Assembly: GCA_937127245.1 (NCBI GenBank)
Contig: CAKZLU010000029.1
Span: 131,502 to 195,501, forward strand
Reading direction: 5' to 3'
From: an uncultured Actinomycetes bacterium
GTDB lineage: Bacteria > Actinomycetota > Geothermincolia > Fen-727 > JACVIW01
Length of the DNA: 64,000 nt
Every line of letters begins with the position of its first letter. Within the stretch, counting starts at the first letter, position 1. Under the pieces are notes generated by a model, which ran no database searches, had not been told where the DNA came from, and was given only the letters and a program-made list of their open reading frames with translations. Shown piece by piece: positions 19,820-29,168 of the stretch. The translations under genes were made by a program, and so were the position numbers.

Positions 19820-19916
19820 ACTAGAAAATTATGAGTGGCGGATAGGAGCCGCCGGCTATATTAGTTATCAATAGGGAAAACAGTAGCCACGAAGGCTATC
19901 GCCTTCGTGGTTTTTT
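19820..19916 (+). ncRNA. Candidate structured leader RNA (orphan riboswitch/attenuator)
   Basis: Hairpin GGCGG-ATAGGAG-CCGCC with possible ATAG/CTAT pseudoknot; GTGGC (19835-19839) complements GCCAC (19886-19890) at the base of the downstream terminator. Confidence 0.45.
19887..19916 (+). terminator. Intrinsic terminator in leader
   Basis: Perfect 10-bp stem CCACGAAGGC-TATC-GCCTTCGTGG followed by T6. Confidence 0.88.
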
Positions 19917-20584
19917 ATTTGGCTTTTAGAAGTAGCGGGAGGTGGAAAGAGCTGAGAGTCAGACAGGACGAGGGGAAAATAATCCAGCGTACCGTAAGGG
20001 ATTTTTTCAATAACAGGGCAGACAGTTGGGACACCAAAATCGCCGACGATCCAAAAAGAGTCAGTGAGGGCATAATTCGAGGTTTGGGTATCTCCAAAGG
20101 AAGCCGTGTTCTCGATGTTGGGTGCGGAACGGGTTTAATAATACCTTGGCTGCTTGAGGAGACGGGTGAGAACGGTCATGTGACCGCACTTGACATTGCT
20201 GAGCGAATGTTGATGGTTGCTCGTGAAAAATACAATAAGCCGAATCTAGAATACGTCCATGCGGATATCGCCTCAGCTCCTTTCCCTGATGGCTCTTTCG
20301 ATGAGGTCATCTGCCACAATTGCTTTCCACACATAGCTTATAAGGATATTGCCGTCAGGCAGATTTTCCGCATTTTAAAACCCGGAGGAAGAGTAACTAT
20401 ATGTCATAACGAAAGCAGGGAGGCGGTCAATGAGCTGCATAGCTTGATCGGCCAAGAGGTGGGCATGGACATGATTCCAGATGCTGAGGAACTCACCTGT
20501 ATGTTTCGCAGCGCAGGGTTTGTGCGGGTTTCGGTTTGTGATGGAGATGAGATGTTTGTGCTTGAGGGTCGTAAACCCGGTTAG
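19907..20584 (+). CDS. Class I SAM-dependent methyltransferase
   Basis: SAM motif GSRVLDVGCGTGLIIPWL, HADIASAPFPDGSFDEVICHNCFPHI, ILKPGGRVTI; the listed GTG lies inside the terminator so the true start is probably downstream. Confidence 0.85.
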   Translation: MVFYLAFRSSGRWKELRVRQDEGKIIQRTVRDFFNNRADSWDTKIADDPKRVSEGIIRGLGISKGSRVLDVGCGTGLIIPWLLEETGENGHVTALDIAERMLMVAREKYNKPNLEYVHADIASAPFPDGSFDEVICHNCFPHIAYKDIAVRQIFRILKPGGRVTICHNESREAVNELHSLIGQEVGMDMIPDAEELTCMFRSAGFVRVSVCDGDEMFVLEGRKPG

Positions 20585-20691
20585 AGCGTGGTCCAATCAT
20601 GGGAATTCACACACATGCGATGAGCGAGAGCGAGTTTTTCTGCGCTTAGAAATTCGAAAACTGTGGGAGCGAACGGGAGGAGGTTTGATGA

Positions 20692-21510
20692 ATGCCGAAG
20701 GTAATGGTTTGCGGTAGAGGAGGAAGCGGCAAGAGCACTTTGGTATCGCTTCTTGCGCATAGGTTAAGTGAAAGGGCGCGGGTGCTTGTGGTGGACGCTG
20801 ACGAATCGAATTTCGGCTTAAACACGATGATTGGCTTGGAGCCGCCCGTGAAAACGGTAATGGATTTCTTAGGCGGAAAATCCGCGGTGAGGGAAAAGTT
20901 GATGATGTGGCTGAGGAGTGGCGGAGACGAAAAGATGCAAATTTTTCGGGAAGGTTTAAGCTTAGAAAGCCTGCCCGAGGTTTTTTTATCCGCTAAAGCC
21001 AACCTCTCTTTAGTGAGAATTGGGAAAATCGAGCATTCCATGGAGGGATGTGCTTGCCCCATGGGCGCTGTCGCCCGCTCGTTTTTAGAGACCTTGACTG
21101 TTGACAAGGGCGAGTGGGTGCTCATAGACACCGAAGCTGGCATAGAGCATTTCGGGCGCGGCGTTCTTGAGGGGGTGGATTATGTTCTTGTTGTCGTAGA
21201 CCCCTCAAAAGAAGCAGTCCTTCTCGCTGATAAAGCCTGCCGCATGTCGAAGGAAGCCGGTAAGGATTGGGGTGTAGTTCTGAACAAGGTTGAAAACAAG
21301 ATTACCGACATTCTGGAGGGAAAGCTTGAGCAACTCGGGCTATCTCCTCTCGGTCACGTTCCATATTCAGACCGGATAGTAGCGCAAAATCTTGAGGGTG
21401 AACCAATTGGTGATAAGCGAATCTGGGATGAGCTTGACCGCATTCTTTCAAATATTGAATCGCAAATTCGATCGCGAGCGGGACCGGGAGAGCATGGAGT
21501 GATTTCTTGA
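20692..21510 (+). CDS. CooC-like P-loop ATPase (MinD/ParA superfamily)
   Basis: 272 aa; deviant Walker A GRGGSGKST, VLVVDADESN, CxC-containing segment HSMEGCACPMG, DTEAGIEHFGRG. Confidence 0.88.
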   Translation: MPKVMVCGRGGSGKSTLVSLLAHRLSERARVLVVDADESNFGLNTMIGLEPPVKTVMDFLGGKSAVREKLMMWLRSGGDEKMQIFREGLSLESLPEVFLSAKANLSLVRIGKIEHSMEGCACPMGAVARSFLETLTVDKGEWVLIDTEAGIEHFGRGVLEGVDYVLVVVDPSKEAVLLADKACRMSKEAGKDWGVVLNKVENKITDILEGKLEQLGLSPLGHVPYSDRIVAQNLEGEPIGDKRIWDELDRILSNIESQIRSRAGPGEHGVIS

Positions 21511-21585
21511 ACTATTTCGATTTCTACGAGTATCGCTCTGCACTGAAAAGACAGGCGGTAGAAAAAGATCGGAAAGGAGCCGGAT

Positions 21586-22704
21586 ATGTCAGGCAAAAGG
21601 ATTTACGTTATCGCGACCCTTGTTTCCGTTATTTTCTTGACTGTCACCTTCTTCTGTGGCTGCAAAGGGAGTTCTCAAAGCGGCGGTGGTGAAAGCAGCA
21701 AAAAGAGAAAAATAACCGATTTGGCAGGGCGTCAGGTCGAAGTTGCTGTGCCGGCGAAGAGGCTTGTGGCGATTGGGCCGGGCGCGTTGCGCCTTCTTTG
21801 TTACGTTGGCTGCGCTGAGAAAGTAGTCGGGATAGAGAATATGGAAAAGCAGTGGTCCACTGGTCGCCCATACATTATCGCCCATCCCGAATTGCTGGAT
21901 TTGCCTGTCATAGGTCAGGGGGGTCCGGATTCTACTCCTGATGCGGAAAAGCTTGTTAGCGTGAAACCAGACGTAATTTTCGTTGCATACCTTGTTGACG
22001 CCGGGAAAGCAGATGAACTCCAATCCAAAACGGGTATACCCGTCATCGTTCTCAGCTACGGGAAGCTCGGGACTTTTGACAATGAGGTGGTCTGCGAGTC
22101 CGTCTCTATCATCGGGGAGATTACCGGAAATAGCCAGCGAGCAAATAAAGTAGTCGCGTTCATAAAGGATTGTGAGCGGGATCTGGGCAGGCGAACGGCA
22201 AAGATTTCCCAAAAAGATAAGCCCAGTGTTTACGTGGGCGGTCTCGGAATGAAGGGAACTCACGGTATTGAGAGCTCACAGGGGCAATTTCCGCCGCTTT
22301 TCGCCATCGGAGCCAGAAACCTTGTTGATGAGACTGGAAGTAAAGGGAGCGTGATGATAGACAAAGAGAAAATTCTTCAATGGGACCCAGACATAATCTT
22401 CATCGATGAGGCGGGTCTGCAGAAGGTCAGGGAGGATTACAAAACTAATCCGGGTTTTTACAACACTCTCTCCGCGGTGAAGAAAGGCAAGGTTTTTGGT
22501 TTCCTGCCATACAACTACTACACCACCAACATCGACACGGCAATCGCCGATGCCTATTTCATGGGCACTGTTGTATTTCCAGAGCTTTTTAAAGATATAG
22601 ACCCGAAGAAGAAGGCAGACGAAATATACGAGTTTCTTTTAGGGAAACCCTTATACGACCGCATGGAAAAGGATTTTGGCGGTTTCATGGAGATCAAGTT
22701 CTGA
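21586..22704 (+). CDS. ABC transporter substrate-binding lipoprotein (FepB/BtuF-like)
   Basis: 372 aa; lipobox-like FFCGC; ITDLAGRQVEVAVPAKRLVAIGPGALRLL, SVKPDVIFVAYLVDAG. Confidence 0.9.
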   Translation: MSGKRIYVIATLVSVIFLTVTFFCGCKGSSQSGGGESSKKRKITDLAGRQVEVAVPAKRLVAIGPGALRLLCYVGCAEKVVGIENMEKQWSTGRPYIIAHPELLDLPVIGQGGPDSTPDAEKLVSVKPDVIFVAYLVDAGKADELQSKTGIPVIVLSYGKLGTFDNEVVCESVSIIGEITGNSQRANKVVAFIKDCERDLGRRTAKISQKDKPSVYVGGLGMKGTHGIESSQGQFPPLFAIGARNLVDETGSKGSVMIDKEKILQWDPDIIFIDEAGLQKVREDYKTNPGFYNTLSAVKKGKVFGFLPYNYYTTNIDTAIADAYFMGTVVFPELFKDIDPKKKADEIYEFLLGKPLYDRMEKDFGGFMEIKF

Positions 22705-22927
22705 TGCATACGGGATTGGACTGAAAGCGAAAAAACCTTCAAGCATCAGCGCATGGCATGTAAATAAAGCCCTGGCTTTTACCGGAAAAGAAGTGTACAT
22801 GATTTCAGATATTTTCGCAGGGAGACCGTTTTGTTCATATATTTCTTCCCCTTCTTTCCTGGTTCTCTGCGAGACTTGTGGGTTCATTTAGGAGAGAAGA
22901 AGGCTACGGAAAGTTTGGTGAAAGAGG

Positions 22928-24001
22928 ATGGAGACAGCAACGGCAGTGTCTGTGACCAGCGCGTACCGCTCCTACTCCCGTCGAAAAGTGCTGTTCATAG
23001 TAGCGATATCCACCGCTACGATCTTACTGGGATTGTTCTCAATGGTTATGGGTTCTGCCGGGCTATCTCCTCTTGATGTAATTAAAGCGATTGTTGGGCG
23101 TGCGGACAAGCATGTCGCGCAGATAGTGATCAATATAAGGCTTATCCGGGTGCTTGCGGCCATCATTTCGGGGATAAATCTATCCTTAGCCGGATGCGTG
23201 ATGCAAAGCGTACTCCGAAACCCTTTGGCTTCCGATTACACACTGGGTGTTTCCCAGGGCGCAGCCTTCGGCGCGGCCCTGGCTATTGTCGCTTTGGGAG
23301 CGGGAAGTGTACAGAGCACAAGCGCGGACGCGGTTATCATTCGAAATCCCTACCTGGTTACGGTTGCGGCATTTGTGGGAGCCCTTTCCGCGACGCTCGC
23401 CATACTTCTTATAGTGAGGTATAGAGGAATGACTCCTGAGGCGATGATTCTTGCCGGGATCGCCTTCGGCTCCATTTTTTCAGCGGGAACAGTCATTACC
23501 CAGTATTTTGCAACCGATGTGCAGGTGGCCTCAATTGTATTCTGGACTTTTGGGGATGTGGGAAGGGTTTCATGGCAAGAACTCGCTATTATGGGGGCCG
23601 TGACCTTTCCTGCAATATTCTTTTTCATGCTGAACCGGTGGAACTATAATGCTTTGCTTAGCGGGGATGATGTAGCAATTAGTCTGGGAATAAACGTCAG
23701 GCGGACTCGCATGCTGGGAATGTTCTTCTCCTCGCTTATAACCGCGGTGGTAGTGTCATTCATGGGTATTATAGCCTTCTTGGGTCTCGTGAGTTCTCAC
23801 CTGATGCGCAGGACTGTTGGTAACGACTATCGATATCTCATCCCCGCTTCTTGCGCTATGGGGTCTTTCTTACTGTTGGGGTCAGACACGTTGAGCAGAA
23901 CCATTGTCGCTCCAGTGGTGCTTCCCGTGGGGGCAATAACATCTTTCATGGGTGGGCCGCTTTTTCTCTACATGCTGGCAAAAGGAAACAGGAGAATCTG
24001 A
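22928..24001 (+). CDS. FecCD-family ABC transporter permease
   Basis: 357 aa; RLIRVLAAIISGINLSLAGCVMQSVLRNPLASDYTLGVSQGAAFGAALAI, FLGLVSSHLMRR. Confidence 0.93.
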   Translation: METATAVSVTSAYRSYSRRKVLFIVAISTATILLGLFSMVMGSAGLSPLDVIKAIVGRADKHVAQIVINIRLIRVLAAIISGINLSLAGCVMQSVLRNPLASDYTLGVSQGAAFGAALAIVALGAGSVQSTSADAVIIRNPYLVTVAAFVGALSATLAILLIVRYRGMTPEAMILAGIAFGSIFSAGTVITQYFATDVQVASIVFWTFGDVGRVSWQELAIMGAVTFPAIFFFMLNRWNYNALLSGDDVAISLGINVRRTRMLGMFFSSLITAVVVSFMGIIAFLGLVSSHLMRRTVGNDYRYLIPASCAMGSFLLLGSDTLSRTIVAPVVLPVGAITSFMGGPLFLYMLAKGNRRI

Positions 24002-24813
24002 TGCTTGTTGCCGACTGCATCGCTTTTAAGTATGGCACGCGCTCGGTACTAAAGGAAGTTTCTTTTACCGTAAATAAGGGAGAGATTTGTAGCCTGCTTG
24101 GAAACAACGGGGCGGGCAAGAGCACGCTGCTAAAGTGTATCCTTGGGTTTCTACGTCCCGGCAGAGGAAGAGTGTTTCTCGACGGGAAGGATTTATCGAG
24201 CATGAACCGCACCGAGCTCGCTCGACGCATGGGCTATGTTCCCCAGATGGACATGATACCTGCCAGGTTGACCGTGTTTGACACTATCCTGATGGGACGC
24301 CGTCCACATATTATTTGGGAAGCAAGACCGAGGGACCTTGAAGTGGTCGGGAGCGTCATCGAAACTCTCGGACTGCAAGAGCTTTCGCTACGCTATTTGG
24401 ATGAGTTAAGCGGTGGGGAACTACAAAAAGTCGTGATTGCAAGGGCTTTGGCTCAAGAGCCTGAGATCCTATTGCTTGACGAACCGACGAGCAATCTTGA
24501 CCCGAAAAATGAGGTAGAGGTCATGGAAATAGTGAAGTACGCAGTTGAGGAGCGGGGGATGGCGGCTCTTATCGCTATTCACGATGTGAATCTTGCGCTG
24601 CGTTTTTCGGACCGCTTTGTGCTTCTGAAAGATGGATGTGTTCTGGCATCAGGTGGACCGGAGGTCATAGTTCCGACCTCTTTAAAAGAGGTGTACGGGA
24701 CAGATTTTGATATCGGATACTCAAAAAGCATGAAGGTCGTGGTGCCTCTGAGTAAGAAGTGGGAAGATAGGAAAGAACTCATAAGTGGAGGAAAGAGTTA
24801 TGGACAAGGGTAG
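24001..24813 (+). CDS. ABC transporter ATP-binding protein
   Basis: ATG at 24001 overlaps permease stop; Walker A GNNGAGKST, signature LSGGELQKV, Walker B ILLLDEPTSNLD. Confidence 0.94.
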   Translation: MLVADCIAFKYGTRSVLKEVSFTVNKGEICSLLGNNGAGKSTLLKCILGFLRPGRGRVFLDGKDLSSMNRTELARRMGYVPQMDMIPARLTVFDTILMGRRPHIIWEARPRDLEVVGSVIETLGLQELSLRYLDELSGGELQKVVIARALAQEPEILLLDEPTSNLDPKNEVEVMEIVKYAVEERGMAALIAIHDVNLALRFSDRFVLLKDGCVLASGGPEVIVPTSLKEVYGTDFDIGYSKSMKVVVPLSKKWEDRKELISGGKSYGQG

Positions 24814-25315
24814 CGAAAGGGGAGATTTTTCGGGGGGAATGGTGCTGCGGCCGATAGGTATAATTTACTCTCCCTATAAAAGTGTTAACGAAGCCCCTTT
24901 TCAGGGACGGTTCGCATCAGATGAATCCGAAATTGATATTTACGAGCAATATCGGGACGCATTGAAGGATCTCGAAAAGTCCAGGTATCTCATTGTTCTC
25001 TACTGGGGGCATCTTGCTGACAGAAATACTCTTCAGACCGTGACGCCTTGGGGACCGGAAGTTAGGGGAGTGTTTGCCTGCCGCTCTCCTTCGCGCCCCA
25101 ACCCGGTGGAGTTCTGTGTGGCGGAGCTTTTGAGACGTGAGGGCAACCGCTTGGTGGTTAGGGGTCTAGATGCGGTAAACGGAAGCCCGCTGATTGATAT
25201 AAAACCATACAGCGCGAATATCGATTCTTTTCCCGAGGCGGTGATCGGGTGGTTTAAGGAGGCTAAGAAACGCCCTCCAGGCATAGATAACGCGGATGGG
25301 CGGACCAGAGGTTAG
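24800..25315 (+). CDS. TrmO/TsaA (YaeB) family SAM-dependent methyltransferase-like protein
   Basis: MVLRPIGIIYSPYKSVNEAPFQGRF, VRGVFACRSPSRPNPVEFCVAELL, VNGSPLIDIKPY; overlaps upstream gene. Confidence 0.88.
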   Translation: MDKGSERGDFSGGMVLRPIGIIYSPYKSVNEAPFQGRFASDESEIDIYEQYRDALKDLEKSRYLIVLYWGHLADRNTLQTVTPWGPEVRGVFACRSPSRPNPVEFCVAELLRREGNRLVVRGLDAVNGSPLIDIKPYSANIDSFPEAVIGWFKEAKKRPPGIDNADGRTRG

Positions 25316-25318
25316 AAG

Positions 25319-26002
25319 CTAAAATAATAAGTCATCTTCAGAGAGCCGAAATCTTTTGTTGAGTCTTTTTGATAGTACGACGTATTTGTATTGTGGTCTT
25401 TTCTCATCGGGGCTTATTTCTTCTATTTCGACAATTTCTCCCGCAAAGAAGGCTCTTTCTCCACCGATTGTGATGTTTCGCTTTACGGTTGCCTTATGGC
25501 TGATATCAGCTTCGAAACCTCTTTCAACCACCTGCGATCCGCAGTAATCGCAGCGATTCTCCCCGGGTGGTAAGCCCCTTTCGCACACGGGGCATTTACC
25601 AGGTTTTTTTGAGACCACTTGAGTTTGGGCGCTTGAATCTTTAAGGATTAACCCGCAGTTAGGGCAGAGCTTAAACTCAGGGCTCAAAGGGAATGAGCAC
25701 TGCGGACACCTGCCGCAATACCGTTCCTGTGGTTGGTAAGCAGGCTCGATTGGTGAGGCATGTGCGTAAGGCTGGAATGGTGGAATAACTCTTGACCGGG
25801 TTTCCTTTTTCGGGATTAGTGCTGTAATTAACAGGCCGATAATTCCGAAGAAAAATCCGAGCAAGAAGTAACCAAGGGCGTCACGGTTTTTTGATCTGGC
25901 TATTGATGAGCAGACAACGCCACACACTAAACCTATCGCAACGCTGAGGAAAACAAGTCCGCCGTCTTCCATTTGAGACCACTCCCGCAGTGGGCTATTC
26001 AT
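25319..26002 (-). CDS. Membrane protein with zinc-ribbon domains
   Basis: 227 aa; two N-terminal TM helices; CGRCPQCSFPLSPEFKLCPNCG and CPVCERGLPPGENRCDYCG. Confidence 0.75.
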   Translation of the reverse strand: MNSPLREWSQMEDGGLVFLSVAIGLVCGVVCSSIARSKNRDALGYFLLGFFFGIIGLLITALIPKKETRSRVIPPFQPYAHASPIEPAYQPQERYCGRCPQCSFPLSPEFKLCPNCGLILKDSSAQTQVVSKKPGKCPVCERGLPPGENRCDYCGSQVVERGFEADISHKATVKRNITIGGERAFFAGEIVEIEEISPDEKRPQYKYVVLSKRLNKRFRLSEDDLLF

Positions 26003-26411
26003 TCAATTCTTACTTCGATTGCTTTTTAAATGGTTTTCACAAGCGCACACATTCCCGTTATGGGAAAGAGCGTTTTTATATTCACGAACGTGTGCTTCTT
26101 TTATTTCCTCTATGATTTATCTTGGCAAACAGAGTTTCAATATAAAATATGCAATTTCATTTTAGATGACCCATGAGACAAAAAACACCTCGATGCGTTT
26201 TAAGTGTCCGGTTCGTCATTCAATTTATTTGAAATCACGGGATACAAAGCTCGTCATAGGGACTAAGGGGGAAATAACCTTTGGAACTCTCCTCTACGGG
26301 ATGGGCTTTGGCAGACTGAATATAAGTTATACGGGCGCGGAAAAGTAATCTGGTTTGTTTTGAAATACCAAACTCATAAACAATCTTATTTTCTATTTTC
26401 CGCCTTAGTGC

Positions 26412-26741
26412 TTATTGGTCACTTTCAAACAGGCGGTGTAATTCCCTGTCCAGAACTCTTGCCGCAATACCCCAGGAAGGTCCGCCTCCCAGAAGGATTC
26501 CCGCGCCTGCCGCCTCCGCTATTTCTTCAGGTGTGGCTCCGAGTCTTGCCGCTTCTTCGGCATGGAATCTGAGGCAGTGTTCGCATCTTATTGCCACCGC
26601 GATTCCCACGCAGATAAGTTCTTTCATTTTTGCGCTGAGAGCTCCGTCGGCTATGACAGCGTCATGCAGCGCTTTCATGGCTTTGGCGACTCCGGGTATC
26701 TCCTGCTTGACTGAGTGCCTTTTTTTGGGTTCCTCCACCAT
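26412..26741 (-). CDS. Carboxymuconolactone decarboxylase/AhpD-like protein
   Basis: 109 aa; MKELICVGIAVAIRCEHCLRFHAEEAARLGATPEEIAEA with CxxC. Confidence 0.88.
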   Translation of the reverse strand: MVEEPKKRHSVKQEIPGVAKAMKALHDAVIADGALSAKMKELICVGIAVAIRCEHCLRFHAEEAARLGATPEEIAEAAGAGILLGGGPSWGIAARVLDRELHRLFESDQ

Positions 26742-26878
26742 TGCAGACGGTTCACCTCTTTGTCTTCTCTCTCAAACGGACTACTTGTGAAGTAAAAGGC
26801 TCACAAGCGTTTCACATTAAATTTTTGATGTGTTCGGCATTTCCAGCGCAATATCGTGATACGTGGCATATGTTACCC

Positions 26879-27073
26879 CTACTCGGTTTTTTCTCGGTCA
26901 CAGATCATGACCCCTCCAACGCAGACGTTCTCAGGCGGGTTATCCCTTATTATGACCACGTAAACCTGTCTCGGAAGGCCGTAAGCTCTCTCAAGCGCAT
27001 CTGTGATTTCAACCGCGAGTCTTCGCTTTTTGTCCAGATCAAGCTTTGGCCCGTCCACATACACGTTTGGCAT
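26879..27073 (-). CDS. 4-oxalocrotonate tautomerase family protein
   Basis: 64 aa starting MPNVYVDGPKLDLDKKRRLAVEITDAL; N-terminal Pro conserved. Confidence 0.85.
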   Translation of the reverse strand: MPNVYVDGPKLDLDKKRRLAVEITDALERAYGLPRQVYVVIIRDNPPENVCVGGVMICDREKTE

Positions 27074-27217
27074 CTTTACCTCCTTTTCGTAATTTTTACT
27101 TCCATCTATCTTAGCGTTGTCATTTATTTTAAGAAAAGGGCAAATATCATTGAATTCCATGACCAGCCGCTTATTTCCGAAAGGCTTGGGGTGCATAAAT
27201 GCTCGCTTAAAGAGAGT

Positions 27218-29107
27218 CTAAAATGCCCGGGTGCTCAAAACGCTGCTCGATACAAGCGCCAGATACAAGCCGATCGCAAATGAGGGGGCGGCGAGGTCGT
27301 AGCCTCTTGATCTGGTGAAAAGGGCGAGCGCCGCAATCAGGCTGAATGTGATGAAGCCTGAAATGACTATGAGCGGCACGAGTGGAATTCTAAGAATTGA
27401 TTCCGAATGTCCGATCAGCATGAAGGGGTTGGACACAACGGGCAAGAAGCACATCCCCAGACCCAGTCCACGCACAGCGCCTTCAGTTAATATATACTTT
27501 GCGGCGCTGCGTCTTTCGTTTGTGCTTTCGAAGGCTTGAAGTAAGAAAGAGTGGAAATAAATCTGCTCAACACAAAGTTGAAATGCAAGAACAGCCGCGG
27601 TTGCGAAGAACCAGCCCGCTGAGACAGGAAGAGCGCCGGGAAGTAATAGGGCATGAGCGGTTGGCGTGTAAAGAAGCATGAAAACAGCAATTGGAAGAGA
27701 ACCAACGAAAAGCGACAATCCCATCTTAATCAGGGCGGTTTTGAGCTTTTCTTTGAGTTCAATCTTTGAAAAATTCGGGGCGGAAAGCGTTCTGAGAGCC
27801 ATAGAAAAAATCAAAAGAAGTATGAAAGTTCCTAAGAGTAAGACAGCCCGCGATAGAGCCATGCTCGCGAAAAGGTCAATTCCGAAAAATGGCAAGAAAG
27901 CTCGGATATTCGAAATTTTAGAAAATGGGAAGGAAGCAAAAGACACGGCTAAAAACAAGAGCGCGGAGATAACTCCCAAGGATTTGCTTCTGCTGGAGAT
28001 TGATACAGGGTCACTGGTTCGAATAAAACCTTTCTTGCTCAGAAGAGCATGAGCTAGCGTAAGGGATGCAAGCGCAATAAGGAAGAAGCCCAAATTTATC
28101 ATGCTCCATCCGATATATCTTACGATGGTGCGGCTTCTCATGTAGGGCGGCGTTTTAAGACCGAATGAAAGGAAAAGCCATTCCGAGAGGGCGCTAATGA
28201 CCTCAGAACTCACCGCTTCGGTCAGATGGGTATCTGTGGTAACAACCAGCCGTCTAGCTGTGCCTTGTTTGAAATCTCCGTAAGTTTTGGAAACTTTTAG
28301 GTTTCGGATGCCGGCTGATTTGCTTATGATTTTTTTGGCTTGGCTGATAGTACCGAGCGTGTCCCATTTTCCCATTATCAACTCGTAGTTGGGCGGTTTC
28401 GTTGTGGTGATATGGTTTATCACGTTCCTGGCAGCTAAAGCCCGGCGGTCATTAATGTCGTAAACTCTCGAAAGGCTATAGTAAGGCCAAATTTTCCCGA
28501 TGAAGTTTTCTATGTTTCCGAAAACCGCTTCTATTGCTTCCTTTTGAGATGGCCAGCAGTAAATAGCTACAACAGCTTTGATCTTATTGTTTTTTTGAAA
28601 CAATCCCGCGCGGGTGGCTGTAATGCCGCCGAGGGAATGACCGGCGACCGCTATTTTTTCGGTGTCAACCACATCAAGTTGAGAGAGATAATCCACCGCT
28701 GACCATGCGTCTCTCATCTCGGTTGAGCCGAAAGAGTAAGAACCGCCTGTCTGGCCATGTCCCCTTAGATCAACGGCAAGCACGGCGATTCCTTTGAGCG
28801 CAAGTTCTCTGCACTGCCCAACGTACATCTCTTTTTGGACAGTCATCCCGTGACAGAAAACCAGACCCGGCATTCTTCTATCGGCTTTGGATTTTGGAAG
28901 AATCAGCAAGCCCGACACTTTTCTGGCGGGTTTTTCATATAAGCCGGTATCAAAGGCTACTCTTTTGATTGTGACACCAGGGAAAGTTTTTTGATAAACA
29001 GGGGGTATGCCGAGGCACGAAATGACCAGACCCGTGAGGGCTAAAATAAAAGATGTTAGTACAAGTCTTCGATTCTTTAAGTCTCCCCCGACATTTTTCT
29101 TTGTCAT
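27218..29107 (-). CDS. Alpha/beta hydrolase fused to a polytopic membrane domain
   Basis: 629 aa; GLVFCHGMTV, nucleophile elbow VAGHSLGG, H in TDTHLTEA; at least 6 C-terminal hydrophobic helices. Confidence 0.85.
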   Translation of the reverse strand: MTKKNVGGDLKNRRLVLTSFILALTGLVISCLGIPPVYQKTFPGVTIKRVAFDTGLYEKPARKVSGLLILPKSKADRRMPGLVFCHGMTVQKEMYVGQCRELALKGIAVLAVDLRGHGQTGGSYSFGSTEMRDAWSAVDYLSQLDVVDTEKIAVAGHSLGGITATRAGLFQKNNKIKAVVAIYCWPSQKEAIEAVFGNIENFIGKIWPYYSLSRVYDINDRRALAARNVINHITTTKPPNYELIMGKWDTLGTISQAKKIISKSAGIRNLKVSKTYGDFKQGTARRLVVTTDTHLTEAVSSEVISALSEWLFLSFGLKTPPYMRSRTIVRYIGWSMINLGFFLIALASLTLAHALLSKKGFIRTSDPVSISSRSKSLGVISALLFLAVSFASFPFSKISNIRAFLPFFGIDLFASMALSRAVLLLGTFILLLIFSMALRTLSAPNFSKIELKEKLKTALIKMGLSLFVGSLPIAVFMLLYTPTAHALLLPGALPVSAGWFFATAAVLAFQLCVEQIYFHSFLLQAFESTNERRSAAKYILTEGAVRGLGLGMCFLPVVSNPFMLIGHSESILRIPLVPLIVISGFITFSLIAALALFTRSRGYDLAAPSFAIGLYLALVSSSVLSTRAF

Positions 29108-29168
29108 GCTTTTTTGACCGACAGAAAGATTTCGTTGGCGAATCTGTGGAGCTTATCCATCCCGCTCG

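Noticed and set aside
21589-22263. 224-aa minus-strand ORF
   Set aside because: Antisense to the substrate-binding protein gene, which has strong family motifs.
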